The notes below the pieces were generated by a model. That model made no database searches, was not told the origin of the DNA, and worked only from the letters and a program-made list of their open reading frames with translations. Below are positions 20,923 to 31,374 of a stretch of DNA of 64,000 bases, piece after piece. This DNA is from Nitzschia sp. DOCU1 (lineage: Eukaryota > Bacillariophyta > Bacillariophyceae > Bacillariales > Bacillariaceae): assembly GCA_951394045.1 (NCBI GenBank), contig OX595985.1, forward strand, positions 2,480,001 to 2,544,000, in the 5' to 3' direction. The position numbers and the translations under genes were made by a program. Position 1 is the stretch's first letter. Each line of letters begins with the position of its first letter.

Positions 20923-23900
20923 ATGGTGGACGAACAAGACAATCAGGAAGGGGCATCGAACTTGTTGAGTCTGTTTGCACCGCCCACTCCACCCACCTAC
21001 AACAATGCGACTGCAAAATTGGAAACTGGAGAAGGCCGCTCGGATGCCCCCGACACCATCCCTGAAAATGAAGAAACCCCACAGAGACCGACCTATCAGA
21101 ATTTTGACAATATGCGCGGTTACGATGACGATGATATCAATCAAGCCCAGGCAAATATGGATGCCCCTGCTGGATCTATAAGTTACATGATGGGTTTATT
21201 TTCAGCGCCAGGCGGTGAGAACGGAATGGCTGCGTCGTCGTCGTCGTCGACGACAAGTGCGGAAGTAAGGTCGGGCCAGAAAGAGACGACGCCCTTGTTG
21301 GGAGATGCACTTTCGGCATGGACATCAGGCTCTTCCATGTTGGACGCGACGCCGAAAACTAACGTTCGTCGCAAAATGTATTCAGCCTTGGAAAATGGCA
21401 AGCCGCAATCGACTCGGCATATCCGACTGCCTTCGGTGGCAATGCCCGTCATTGAAGAGTCCGCACCTGCAGGTCAAGTCAAATTGACTACAACCATCAC
21501 CCGAGGGTGGTTATCTAATGGTTTGGAGCTGTGTAAAACTCGCGCCAAGGCAGCCATCCAACCTACGACTCTGATTGGGGCCTTTATGTATTTGCTGTAT
21601 CATGTAGTGTTTTGTTTGGCGCTGGGGTCAGCCATTAATCGACCCCACAGTTCCACGTCTTTGCTTGGATTGATGACCAAGACTGCGGCTCTGGGTACCA
21701 TCTCGTCGTCAGCCGTTTATTGGTTCTTTTTGAGTTCAGATATCCCTGCCTTGTATCCAACAGCAGTACGTAGTTTGAGTTTCAGCAATGACGGGTTGAA
21801 ACCACTGTGCACTCTACTCACACGTTGTCTCAAAAAGGATCTTTTCTTGGCGCCGTTTCTAGCAAACTTGGCAAGCAAAGTTGATGAAGCACTGACGCAT
21901 GACCAGACTGTTTCCCCCGAGCAAAATGACCTTGTGTTTCTAGCAACCTTCGGCTTTCTTTCGGCGGTCGGTATTGTATTCAGCGGCATGCTCTTGTCTT
22001 TATCGGGTGTTTTTCGATTGGCAAACTTGGGTTCATTTCTTCCGTTTCCCGTCATTTGCGGATTCTTCTCAGCAGTTGGTATTTTGACATGGACATTGGC
22101 CGTCACAGTCGATACGGGCGGGAAGACCATTGGATTCATTCTCAAAAGTGGGGATCCACAGTTGATCATGTTCACCATCATGCACCACGTCCCTTCCATA
22201 CTCGTGGCCACAGTGATGAAGTATTTGGGTCCCAAGAATCCGTTCTTTGTGGTTATGGTCGTCTTCTGCACCATTGGACTTTTCTACACCGTTTTGTTTG
22301 TCAAAGGTATCTCGATGGATGAAGCCAGGGAAATGGGATGGTGAGTGCGATGTTCGAGATTGTGGGTGCCATCGTCCGATATCAATTTCTTACTTTTGTC
22401 GCAGGCTTTGGTCCCGGGAGGAGTTGGTGTATACATGGAATGCACCCGCGGCACTGGACCGAGGATCGCCGCCGGCTCCCTTTGGCGTCATTCGCCAACT
22501 TTTCAAAGGCATGGTCCATTGGGGAGCCGTGGCAGACGGTATGTCGACGGCCATTGCGCTTGGATTTCTCTACGTGATTCGTTGTTCCGTCCATGGGGCC
22601 GCTTTGAAAAAGAATCTGCCAAATCTATCTCGTACCGTCAAAGGCGCAGAACCACCCGAGGAGACGGTCGAAAAACCATTGCCTAAGCCCCTCGCTATTC
22701 GAAGTCGTTTCTTTTCCGAAGCTGTTGATATTGAAGCAGTCATGCTGCCAACAACCAATGGAGCAGCGTCTGCGGACCCAAAGAAGAATGCCCATATTGT
22801 TCGCGCCAAGCCATCGAACATCAGCTTGAAAACAATCCTGACACCTTATGGGATCAGTCAATTTGTCTCGGCGCTTTTTGGAGGTTTTGCAGCGACGCCA
22901 TCGGTCGCAGCGTCGTCGACCATGTTCTCGGTAAGTTTTGTTTTCAGTTAGCCCACCCGAAGGCGATCATCAGTTGCTCACACCGCCCTTCGTTCTCAAA
23001 GCTCGGCGCGGATGGTTTAGCCCCGCAGATCGGATCTGTGTTGCTACTTGTTGTATTTTACACGACAGATTTCCAGCTTGTTGGCTATATCCCCAAACCC
23101 GCCTTTTCCTCCATGCTAGTCCTTGCATTCATCGACATGATCTACACGTGGTTCTACAAGTCGTACTTCAAGACCAAAGACAAAAGCGAGTGGTTGGTGG
23201 TACCGGCCATTGTGTTTTGTGCATTCGTTTTTGATTTACTATCGGCAGTCTTTCTGGGCATTGCCTTTTCTACGTTCATTTTTGTCGGATCATTTTTCCG
23301 CAGTGGTAAGTGCTGCCGTCAGCTACAGTGGACCTACAGACTTGGGATCATGGCATCTCACAGGTTTTCTTCATTTGTAGGTGTCGTGAAATACGTCGCT
23401 AATGGTGCCGTGATCCATTCTACCATTGAGAGGCCCTACCGCAAGTATGAATGGCTGCTTGACAATGGCGATTTTATCCAAGTGCTTGTACTACAAAACT
23501 ACTTGTTCTTTGGTAATGCCTCCACCGTCTACAGCTATATTGCGTCCATGTTTGACCGAATCGAGAACGACACGGGCGGCGACCAGCTAGAGACTCGGAA
23601 ACCCAAGTTCCTCTGCATGGATCTGGCGCTCGTTACAGGCAAGTACAACAAGTGGTGGTAGATTTGCTACTTTTCCAATATATGGAGCCACCACGCGCTC
23701 ACACCTCTTTGTACTATGACAGGAATGGATACAAGTACGGTCGATATCTTTAATGAGATTCGGAATCTTTGCAAGAGCAATCATTGCAAACTCTTTGTCT
23801 CTGGTCTCACACACGGCCTTCGAGCTATTCTTTCGCTCGGTGGGTTCAACCCAGAAACGACGGAACGGTCGAAACGAAACCTTCGATTCTTTCAAAACTT

Positions 23901-24746
23901 GGATGCATCGCTCGGAAAAGCAGAAGATTTGCTCTTGGATGCCGAATACGCTGATGAAAAGGAGATCTCGCCGAATGATAACCGCGTACGACTACTGAGT
24001 GAAAGTGACTTTGGATTTCGTACAGCGCTCCGGCACATTGATGAGGAACACGGGGACAATTTTTCCAAGGATCTACTTGGCTGGCAAAACTATACACAAC
24101 TGGTAGAGTTGAACCCCGGCGATCACTTGTACAAAGAGCGGGGACTGCAACGTGGTCTCTTTTTTATTGAATCCGGTGTTCTGGTAAGATGCGGCTGGCG
24201 ATGCTATGCAATACATGCACGTTGTTCCCATGTCACTGATTGTTTTGTTTGTTGGTTGCAAATTTTTAGAAAATTGAACACGAGGCCAGCGCCACTCTTA
24301 CCCGCGCCACCTTACGATCGTCGTCTTCCATGAGACGAGACTCGTCCTCTGGCTCGGACGATTTCAGCAGTATGAGTGCCACAGACACCTTGTCTGGCAT
24401 TCAAGCCATGGAATACTCCACCATTTTACAAGCCAGTCGCAACGCCGATGCTCAAACCTTTCGTCTAGCTCGCATTGGACCAGGTTGGATTGCGGGCACC
24501 TTGGAGGCAGTTTCTGGCCGACAACGACCAGGCCAACATGTGGCTGTGACTCATTGTCGTTTACACCATTTACCCTTTAGCAAGATTGGACAAGTGGAAA
24601 AGACGCAACCCGCATTGGTGTTGCACTTGTACAAACTCATGGCGTACACCATGGCACGGCGTCAAGAAGCCACTATTGGACAGTTGGCTACACTGCATTC
24701 CATCATGACGTCTCCTGCGCATCGCAAGGGCAGTAAACTACATTGA
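20923..24746 (+). CDS. SulP/SLC26-family transporter with STAS and cyclic-nucleotide-binding-like domains
   Basis: Six exons: 20923-22340, 22405-22930, 23002-23305, 23381-23638, 23723-24183 and 24270-24746; 1147 aa. All junctions keep frame; intron 4 (23639-23722) begins with GC rather than GT. The N-terminal ~200 residues are cytosolic and polar. The membrane domain spans about 205-750 with many hydrophobic helices, including FLATFGFLSAVGIVFSGMLL, FPVICGFFSAVGILTWTL and the glycine-rich ALFGGFAATPSVAASSTMFS block. The STAS domain follows (FLCMDLALVTGMDTSTVDIF, then LFVSGL). The C-terminal part has a CNB-like stretch (LNPGDHLYKERGLQRGLFFIESGVL). This order matches a eukaryotic SulP subfamily typified by fungal vacuolar proteins such as yeast YGR125W/Vsb1, so the substrate may not be sulfate. 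The CNB phosphate-binding cassette is degenerate, so ligand binding is uncertain. Confidence 0.85.
23639..23722 (+). other. GC-AG intron in the SulP gene
   Basis: The exon before ends ...GTTACAG and the intron starts GCAAGT. The next exon starts after TATGACAG, and joining them gives LVTGMDTSTVD, the conserved STAS segment. Using any nearby GT would break the frame or this motif. GC-AG introns are a known minor class spliced by the major spliceosome. Confidence 0.75.
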
Positions 24747-25239
24747 GCCGCGGACTAAAACAAGGCTAGTATGCTATTCTTTGTCTGCGTTTGTATGCCA
24801 AAAGTCTACTAGCTAGCATTAGTACTATAGGAATGGCGACAAGGATGCATCCACACGATGTATCATACTTGGAATGAGTAGTACACAAGCAACGAAAGGA
24901 GTGCCTATTCCTTTCTTGGCGCGCTTTTCTAGTTGCAGTCGACGTGGTCAAAGAGGCAGTCGGCGCACGAGAACCCCAAAACTTCGTGCCAAGCAAGTCC
25001 TTCGTAGACCACATTACATTTTCAACGTAGAGCCGGCCGGCCTGCCACCACAATCTTCCTTCGCGTAAAATCTCCACGCTTTCTAAAAATCTCGACGGCA
25101 TTGCTGAAGCAAGCAGTTCCTTGCTTGCCATCATCATCTTTGCGTCCTCTATTGTCATTATAGTCTTTGGACAGCTTGATTCATTCAAACTTTATAGTCA
25201 ACAGCAACAGCAGTAGTATTAGTACGCCAAAACGCCACC
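24747..25239. other. Spacer between SulP gene and FEN1
   Basis: 493 bases with no supported gene. It contains a TCTACTAGCTAGC palindromic tract near 24805, about 60 bases past the SulP stop codon, and CAGCAGTAGT-rich sequence just before the FEN1 start. Confidence 0.35.
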
Positions 25240-26579
25240 ATGGGAATCAAAGGACTCGCACAGTTGCTGTCGGACGAGGCTCCGGATGTGAGTACATGGA
25301 ACGGGTCGCACGCACCCCGCCATTGGTGATGTTGCCTCACACATTATTCTTGCCATAGTGTATTCGTGAAGTCGAACTCAAGTCTTTGCAGGGCCGCAAA
25401 TTAGCCATTGACGCGTCGATGCAAATTTATCAATTTTTGATTGCCGTTCGCAATGGCGGTCCGAATCAACAAGCGACCATGTTGACCAATGCCGATGGCG
25501 AAACCACAAGTCACATTCAAGGCTTGTTCAATCGCACGATTCGTTTGCTGACGGAAGGCATCAAACCCGCTTATATCTTTGATGGCAAACCTCCCGAATT
25601 CAAATCGGGCGAACTCCTCAAGCGTCGTCAAAAGCGAGAAAAGGCTCAAGCCGAACTCAAGAAAGCTTCGGAAGAAGGCAATCTGGCCGAACAAGACAAG
25701 CAATCCAAACGTTTGGTGCGAGTCGGTCAAAAAGAAAACGACGATTGTCAAAAACTCCTCAAGCTAATGGGCGTTCCCGTCATTGTCGCGCCCTGTGAAG
25801 CCGAAGCCCAAGCCAGTGCCTTGTGCAAAGAGGGCTTGTTTTATGCGACAGCCACGGAAGATATGGATGCGTTGACCTTTCAAACGCCCGTGCTCTTGCG
25901 CAAAATGACCTTTGCCAATCAATCCAAGGCTTTGGTACAAACGTTGAATTACGCCAAAGCTCTGCAGGGTCTGGGATTGTCGCACGAGGAATTTGTGGAT
26001 TTGTGCATTTTGTTAGGGTGTGATTATACGGGCACGATTGGTAAAGTCGGACCCAAGACGGCCCTAAAGCTCATTCGAGAACATAAAAGCATTGAGCAGA
26101 TTCTCAAGACGATTGATCGTACCAAGCATGCGATTCCAGCCGACTGGATTCCGGGCGAATCTGCTGGAAAGGATGATGATAGTACGGATCAGGATGAAAA
26201 TACCGAAAATCATCAAGACAATCCTCTACCTGAACCAGCCTATGTATCGGCTCGTCGCCTCTTTCATCATCATGAAGTTTTGAAGGGTTCGGAAATTGCA
26301 GAGGCTCTCAAATGGAAAGAACCTCAAGTCGACGAGTTGACCAAATTTTTGGTGGACGACAATGGCTTTAGTGCCGAACGCGTCCAGTCGAGCATTGAAA
26401 AGTTGCAAAATGCTTACAAGGCCAATCAGAAGCCACAATCGAGAATGGATTCCTTTTTTCAAATCAAACCGAATCCTCTAGCGGCAGAAAAGCGCAAGAA
26501 ACAATTGGAAGAACAAAAAAAGGCTGGAAAGGCGAGCAACAAAAAGGCCAAGACGGCGGGAGGACGAAACAAGAGATAA
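25240..26579 (+). CDS. FEN1: Flap endonuclease 1
   Basis: Exon 1 is 25240-25287 (16 codons, MGIKGLAQLLSDEAPD) and exon 2 is 25359-26579; 422 aa. The 71-bp intron is GTGAGT...CATAG. FEN1 cleaves 5' flaps in Okazaki-fragment maturation and long-patch base-excision repair. The invariant N-terminus MGI-K-GL is present, where the free alpha-amine helps catalysis. So are the XPG-N block (IDASMQIYQFLIAVR, TTSHIQGLFNRTIRL, YIFDGKPP), the XPG-I acidic cluster (APCEAEAQASALCKEGL, ATEDMDALTF), and the H2TH region (DLCILLGCDYTGTIGKVGPK). Near residue 380 there is a PCNA-binding box, QSRMDSFF, followed by a Lys-rich tail for nuclear entry. Length matches eukaryotic FEN1 apart from a short acidic insertion near residues 270-295. 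Confidence 0.97.
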
Positions 26580-27459
26580 ACTGCTAATGATGATTGTATC
26601 ATGGGGAATCTACATTGTTGGAGGCTCGCTTTCAACTACTACCACGCAATGAGTGGGAATCCAATGGCTAAATGAACATTGTTGCATTATCAAGAACTAT
26701 ATAGGTAGAACAAATCGCTGGAGCGTGGCCCAAGCCGCTCCAATCACATGACATTTATAGTGTGTGCGAGTCTTTAGGACTCGGTGGTCTCTTCTATTCG
26801 AGTCTACTAGCTAGTTGTGGTGGTGGTGGTGGTGGTGGTGTTGTGTCATCTTTTGGTTGGATTGTTGCTATTAGCTAGTGCTACTATACATACGATTGAT
26901 ATAGCGTGTTAGTACTAGCTAGTACGCGGCAGTGGCTAGTATTTCGCTAGCTAGCTAGCTAGCAACCGGTATTGAACGATAGTACAGGCTGTAGTTTGGC
27001 TCTTGTAGTAGAGAGTAGAGCTGCTGCCGTGAACCCAAGACAGTATCGTAGTACTACCATGTCATCGCCAGCAAAACAGCAGTACCTACTACTACTAGTA
27101 GCAGTACGGTAGTTTTTGATTTCTTCTACAAGATCTTGGTGGCCAGAGAAATTGCCCATCAACCACGACGGCAACACCAACGTTTTGTAAAGTTCACCAT
27201 CCCGATTACTATTCGTATTCATATCCTTGCAAGTCATTTGGACATCTGACATTCTAGCTAGTAACAGAGGGATCTTGGCTGATTTTGGATCGTATGCATG
27301 GCCGCCATTCTCGTATTCTCGTAAAATTCTCATAATCGGACTCAATGGACTGTTTTAGATTTAAAATGACTCAAAAAATTACGAGAATACGACCAGCACA
27401 AAACAACAACATTCGCAACTGGAGCATTCAACACAAACACAACAACAACAACGTCTACC
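26580..27459. other. Spacer rich in CTAGCTAG palindromes and a TGG microsatellite
   Basis: 880 bases without a supported gene. It includes (TGG)n at about 26817-26840 and repeated ACTAGCTAG / CTAGCTAGCTAGCTAG tracts at about 26809, 26870, 26912 and 26948. The right end is the 5' flank of the DUF5672-like gene, with ACAACAACAACG just before its ATG. Confidence 0.5.
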
Positions 27460-28995
27460 ATGATACCTAGACTTGCTCGCACAAAATTCAAAGTGCGGAC
27501 TAGTGGCAGTAGTAGAGTTTCAGCAGCGAAGAGTAGCAGCCAAGGAGGAACCAAACTCCGTGGGATACGCAAGAATAACAGCAAAGCTCCAGCTCCAGGC
27601 AGACCTTACTGGGTTTCTCGTGCACTTCTCCCCTTCCTTCTTGCATTGTCTAGCCTGCTCTATTATATCGGTGCTGGGGATTCCTCCCTGTCATTTCCTC
27701 TGGAGCTTATTGACAATGCCGCTAATTTGTCCTTTGTCATTGCCGGTGCTTCTGCTTCTCCCCCGTACCCGCCTCTGAAGGAAGTCGAGGAAGCCATCCC
27801 ATCACCACAGTACAACTTTTCCATTTCTACCGACTATCAGAATCCACTTATTCAACAACTGGGCTGTTCGGTGACGGTCTTGTTAATGGACCCCAGCATT
27901 GGTGCCGGGTCCTTGTGGGCTCTGGAGTCTGCGTCCGAGTACGTCCAACCCCACGAAACCACGTGTATCATGTTGCATACCAGCGTTTGTAACGAGGGAT
28001 CCTACGAACAAAAAGCGACACGCATCCAGGCTGAAGCTCAGCCCTTCTTTCGACAAATGATTCGCCAGGGGCAAGTCCGAATGAAAGTACTGGATCATGC
28101 CAAGTATAACCTCAAGTCGTGTTGGAACTTTTACAGTCCCAGTTATGCGTGGCAAAACTATTATTACTGGGGAGACGATGAATTTTCCAAACTGGACTCG
28201 GACATTGTTATCACCATTCAAGCCGATGTTGCCCTCTGTCGACCCTTGGATATACGTCTGTGGCAAGATGCGGCATGGGTAGGATCCCCTTGGCCAGCGA
28301 AAATGTGCAAAGCATCTTATTGCTTTTGTTCGTCCTTGCCACGCTTTTGGAAAGATTATCATCATGCATTACCCGAAGCCGAAATACCCCCCTATCCTAC
28401 TGAAGAAGAATTGTGTAATAACGTTCACATGGGATTACAAGGCAATGGGGGCTACACGATACGGAAACGGTCCTGGTTACGCAAGGCCATTCTACATTGT
28501 CCAACGTTGGCTGCGGGCGAAAATATTACCATTCAAAATTGTGATGCACGCTCGACCGTGGCCGAAGATGTCTACTTTGTCACCGTCCTCAAGGGAATGG
28601 GGGCACCCTTGCCCAACGTTTTTGATGCGGGATTGTTTGGATGGGAAGCGAGGAGCTTGGCGGAGACACGCCAACGTTATGATATCACGAACAGCACGTG
28701 GATGATGGAACGTCTGGAAAAACGATGGACAAGGACTGCCATTCAAACCATTCAAAACGAGGGTTTGACCATTACTGATTCCTCGGAAGAACGTCCTTTG
28801 GTACCGATTGGCATTCACAAGCCATTTTCGCAATTTTTTGCAAATCTGTTGTGCAACAAGGAAATACATCGTCAATGCAAGTACATGCGCCCTATTGTCG
28901 AAAATAACAAGGGTGGTATAGCGGGGGTGGAATGGCGAAAAAGTGAGGGACATCCGCCCTGTTTTGATGATTCATCATTGATGCCTAGGAATTAA
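27460..28995 (+). CDS. DUF5672-like glycosyltransferase, type II membrane protein
   Basis: A single exon of 511 aa starting at ATG 27460. A basic N-terminus of about 45 residues precedes one hydrophobic anchor (WVSRALLPFLLALSSLLYYI). The lumenal part shows the DUF5672 pattern: VLDHAKYNLKSCWNFYSPSYAWQNYYYW, an acidic sugar-nucleotide region (DIVITIQADVALCRPLDI), WVGSPWP, a conserved glycine block (GLQGNGGYTIRKRSWL), and STVAEDVYFV near the end. The family is thought to be glycosyltransferases acting in the secretory pathway; the sugar and acceptor are unknown. Cysteines in paired positions suggest disulfides. Its stop codon overlaps the end of the convergent ankyrin-like gene by 11 bases. Confidence 0.75.
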   Translation: MIPRLARTKFKVRTSGSSRVSAAKSSSQGGTKLRGIRKNNSKAPAPGRPYWVSRALLPFLLALSSLLYYIGAGDSSLSFPLELIDNAANLSFVIAGASASPPYPPLKEVEEAIPSPQYNFSISTDYQNPLIQQLGCSVTVLLMDPSIGAGSLWALESASEYVQPHETTCIMLHTSVCNEGSYEQKATRIQAEAQPFFRQMIRQGQVRMKVLDHAKYNLKSCWNFYSPSYAWQNYYYWGDDEFSKLDSDIVITIQADVALCRPLDIRLWQDAAWVGSPWPAKMCKASYCFCSSLPRFWKDYHHALPEAEIPPYPTEEELCNNVHMGLQGNGGYTIRKRSWLRKAILHCPTLAAGENITIQNCDARSTVAEDVYFVTVLKGMGAPLPNVFDAGLFGWEARSLAETRQRYDITNSTWMMERLEKRWTRTAIQTIQNEGLTITDSSEERPLVPIGIHKPFSQFFANLLCNKEIHRQCKYMRPIVENNKGGIAGVEWRKSEGHPPCFDDSSLMPRN

Positions 28996-30904
28996 ACAAG
29001 GAAGAAGGCCTTGCGCTATTTGTAGGCCACATGAATCTTCGCCGAAACCGTCGCATTGGAAACCCCACAGTGAAGGGCGTAGAAATCCTCCGTTGCATTA
29101 CAAAATATATCAACGATGTGGTGACGGCATGGTCAGTCGCCTTTTCGCCAGCAAGAAGCAACGATGGAATAACGTCTCCGAGTTTTTCGACAGCCTCGTA
29201 CAACTCGAGCTTCGAGGCCCGGAAAATTTTCTCGTCCCGAGGTACTGCTTTGCGGTATGCACCTATGTAGTCATCGACCTTCAAATCCGAAAGGATATGA
29301 AGAAAGTCGATTGCTACATCTGAAGATGTTCCCTTCTTGTAGCGGATCATACTCGTTAGCCATGGGCCAATAATATCTGGGCAAAACAAAGCTCGACGGA
29401 TGGCGGCACATTCTAAGATGTGTGATCGAGTTTGCTTTGACTCCAAAAGGAGGACAGTCTTCAACAATAAGGGAATCTCTGCAATATTCTTCGCCAGTCG
29501 ATATCGGTCATCTCGTTGCTTGTCGTACGCCAATTGTGGCCGCACTTTCTTGCCCGGGTTCAGTGGCTTACCACCGAGATGGTCCATACCATACGACAAC
29601 ATCTCAAAACACCATTCCACTTCGTCGAAGATCATAACAGGCGGGAAACGAGTTGAAGATTTCTGAAGCGAGTCTCGAAGACTATCGATCATCTGCTTGT
29701 CATCACTACCATCCGTGCCACGCCGCTTCATAATCGACTGTTTGAATTCACGCACAGTATCTGCCGAGGTCCCAATCTTTTCAATGGACCCTTGTACAAT
29801 GTGCAACTTTTGGTTCAACTTGGAAATCACCGCCGAAACGCTACATCTTCCACCTCCTTTGCCTACCACAGAACCATCTTTTGGTCGCTGGTCATCACTT
29901 TCAAATGTCCATTCGATCCATTTCAGTATCAAATGGGTAAAGGGCATACGGCCTTCAGTGTCGAGAGCCACTATTCCATCAGGGCACGCATCCATGAGCA
30001 ACAAGGCGCACTTGGTGGCCATCTTCTGGCCATCGTAAAAGTCGAGCAATTCCGAGTTGGTTCCGAGTGTGTGAAGAGGAAGGCGTTCATTGGCGTCCTT
30101 GTGCTTTACCATATCAGGGTATCGCTCCACAAGGTCCATGACGCGAAGAACGTCGATCGACGACGAGGCACAGATCCGGTGCAGGGTCGTTTGTCCTTGC
30201 GTGTCAATAAGAGCACTATCCAGTTGAGTTACATCCCGCATGGACATTCGTTTGTGTGAGCGACGCCTATGCCGATGGTGTGGAATAAAATTATAATCCG
30301 CCGTGTGTACTCGATTGATTGGAGTAGCACCTGGTATGGAGGGGATTGACTGTCCTTTGTCGGCCGAAATTGGTGGCACCGCACCAATAGTTGATGCGGC
30401 GGATTGAGAGCGAATGGATAATAGGGACAAGGGAGGTGGGAACCTGGGGAGGCAATTTTCGTCTCTTTGTTCAGCACCATTCTTTGGGTGAGCTTCAGGG
30501 GGCTTGAATTCTTGGCTCCTCCTGGAAGAACCATTCAAGACTCGAAGCGTGTTTGTCAAACTTGCTGCCGAAGAAGAATGCTTAGGAAGTAGAGCTGCAT
30601 CTAGCCCGTGGTCAGGAGCAAGTGGCAAAATATTCGTACTCTTCGATAGCTCCTCCTTGCCCCGGGCCCGAGCTTCTTCCGCCATTTTGGGCAACGACTC
30701 AGCCGCAGGACCAACAGAAGGCTCATTTTCTGTCAAAGCGGCACTGCCACTTCTTGTTGATATTATGCGTCGGACGCGCAGCTTTCCTGAAAAATTCTTC
30801 AAGTCCAGCAGTATGTCATCCGGCGAGTCGCCTTCCTGTGGAGTCAGCACCCTCGTTGCCGAGTTATCACGATCTTCCAAAATCAATTCGAATTGCCGAC
30901 TCAT
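28985..30904 (-). CDS. Ankyrin-like repeat protein, function unknown
   Basis: A single exon of 639 aa from ATG 30904. The first 210 residues are polar with no known domain. Ankyrin-like helices occur around 225-330 (TQGQTTLHRICAS, DANERLPLHTLG, LMDACPDGIVALDTEGRMPF). The rest is mainly helical, with a conserved-looking block DEVEWCFEMLSYGMDHLGG and an LLLESKQTRSHILECAAIRRALFCP stretch. In diatoms this kind of ankyrin region is often the N-terminal half of TRP-like channels. Here the frame ends shortly after RRISTPFTVGFP, before any membrane domain, and a TRP pore-half gene lies just upstream on the same strand. It may therefore be a separated half of such a gene. Real coding status is likely from length and codon composition. 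Confidence 0.6.
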   Translation of the reverse strand: MSRQFELILEDRDNSATRVLTPQEGDSPDDILLDLKNFSGKLRVRRIISTRSGSAALTENEPSVGPAAESLPKMAEEARARGKEELSKSTNILPLAPDHGLDAALLPKHSSSAASLTNTLRVLNGSSRRSQEFKPPEAHPKNGAEQRDENCLPRFPPPLSLLSIRSQSAASTIGAVPPISADKGQSIPSIPGATPINRVHTADYNFIPHHRHRRRSHKRMSMRDVTQLDSALIDTQGQTTLHRICASSSIDVLRVMDLVERYPDMVKHKDANERLPLHTLGTNSELLDFYDGQKMATKCALLLMDACPDGIVALDTEGRMPFTHLILKWIEWTFESDDQRPKDGSVVGKGGGRCSVSAVISKLNQKLHIVQGSIEKIGTSADTVREFKQSIMKRRGTDGSDDKQMIDSLRDSLQKSSTRFPPVMIFDEVEWCFEMLSYGMDHLGGKPLNPGKKVRPQLAYDKQRDDRYRLAKNIAEIPLLLKTVLLLESKQTRSHILECAAIRRALFCPDIIGPWLTSMIRYKKGTSSDVAIDFLHILSDLKVDDYIGAYRKAVPRDEKIFRASKLELYEAVEKLGDVIPSLLLAGEKATDHAVTTSLIYFVMQRRISTPFTVGFPMRRFRRRFMWPTNSARPSSLFNS

Positions 30905-31374
30905 TTTGAACTCAAGGTAATATGTTTAGACGCATAGAACCTTTGAACCGGAAGCACCTGTCCGCCTTCTCCATTATAGTGCACCACGTAAATAAGATTT
31001 AATATTGATATAGATATAGTTTGCCGTGCCGAAAGACGACTTGTATGCGCTTTAATCATGAGGTCGGTTGTAAATGAAAGATACTTGGTATTCTCGAATT
31101 TTCTTGATGCCACATCAAAAGAATACCGATCGTGCATCTCTTCGCCTTTTTTGGGGGGGTTGTGCGATGATCGGTTTGGTGTTGCCCTCGTGGGTACTCT
31201 ACGTACCTTTGTCGATTCGTCGGACGACCGATCCGACTGGCTTCTAATAATTTTTAAGGAAAGGTCCTGAAGGATAGGAACGACAGTACGGTGCTGCCGA
31301 ATCAGATAATACTAGCTACCGGTAGTCGACACCCCTGCAGTAGAACGGGTGGGAACTTCGTTTGACGGTGAAAG
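30905..31374. other. Spacer between the ankyrin-like gene and the channel half-gene
   Basis: 470 bases between the channel gene's stop and the ankyrin-like start. No exon joining the two was found. A CTAGCTACCGGTAG palindromic tract lies near 31311, just past the channel stop. Confidence 0.4.
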
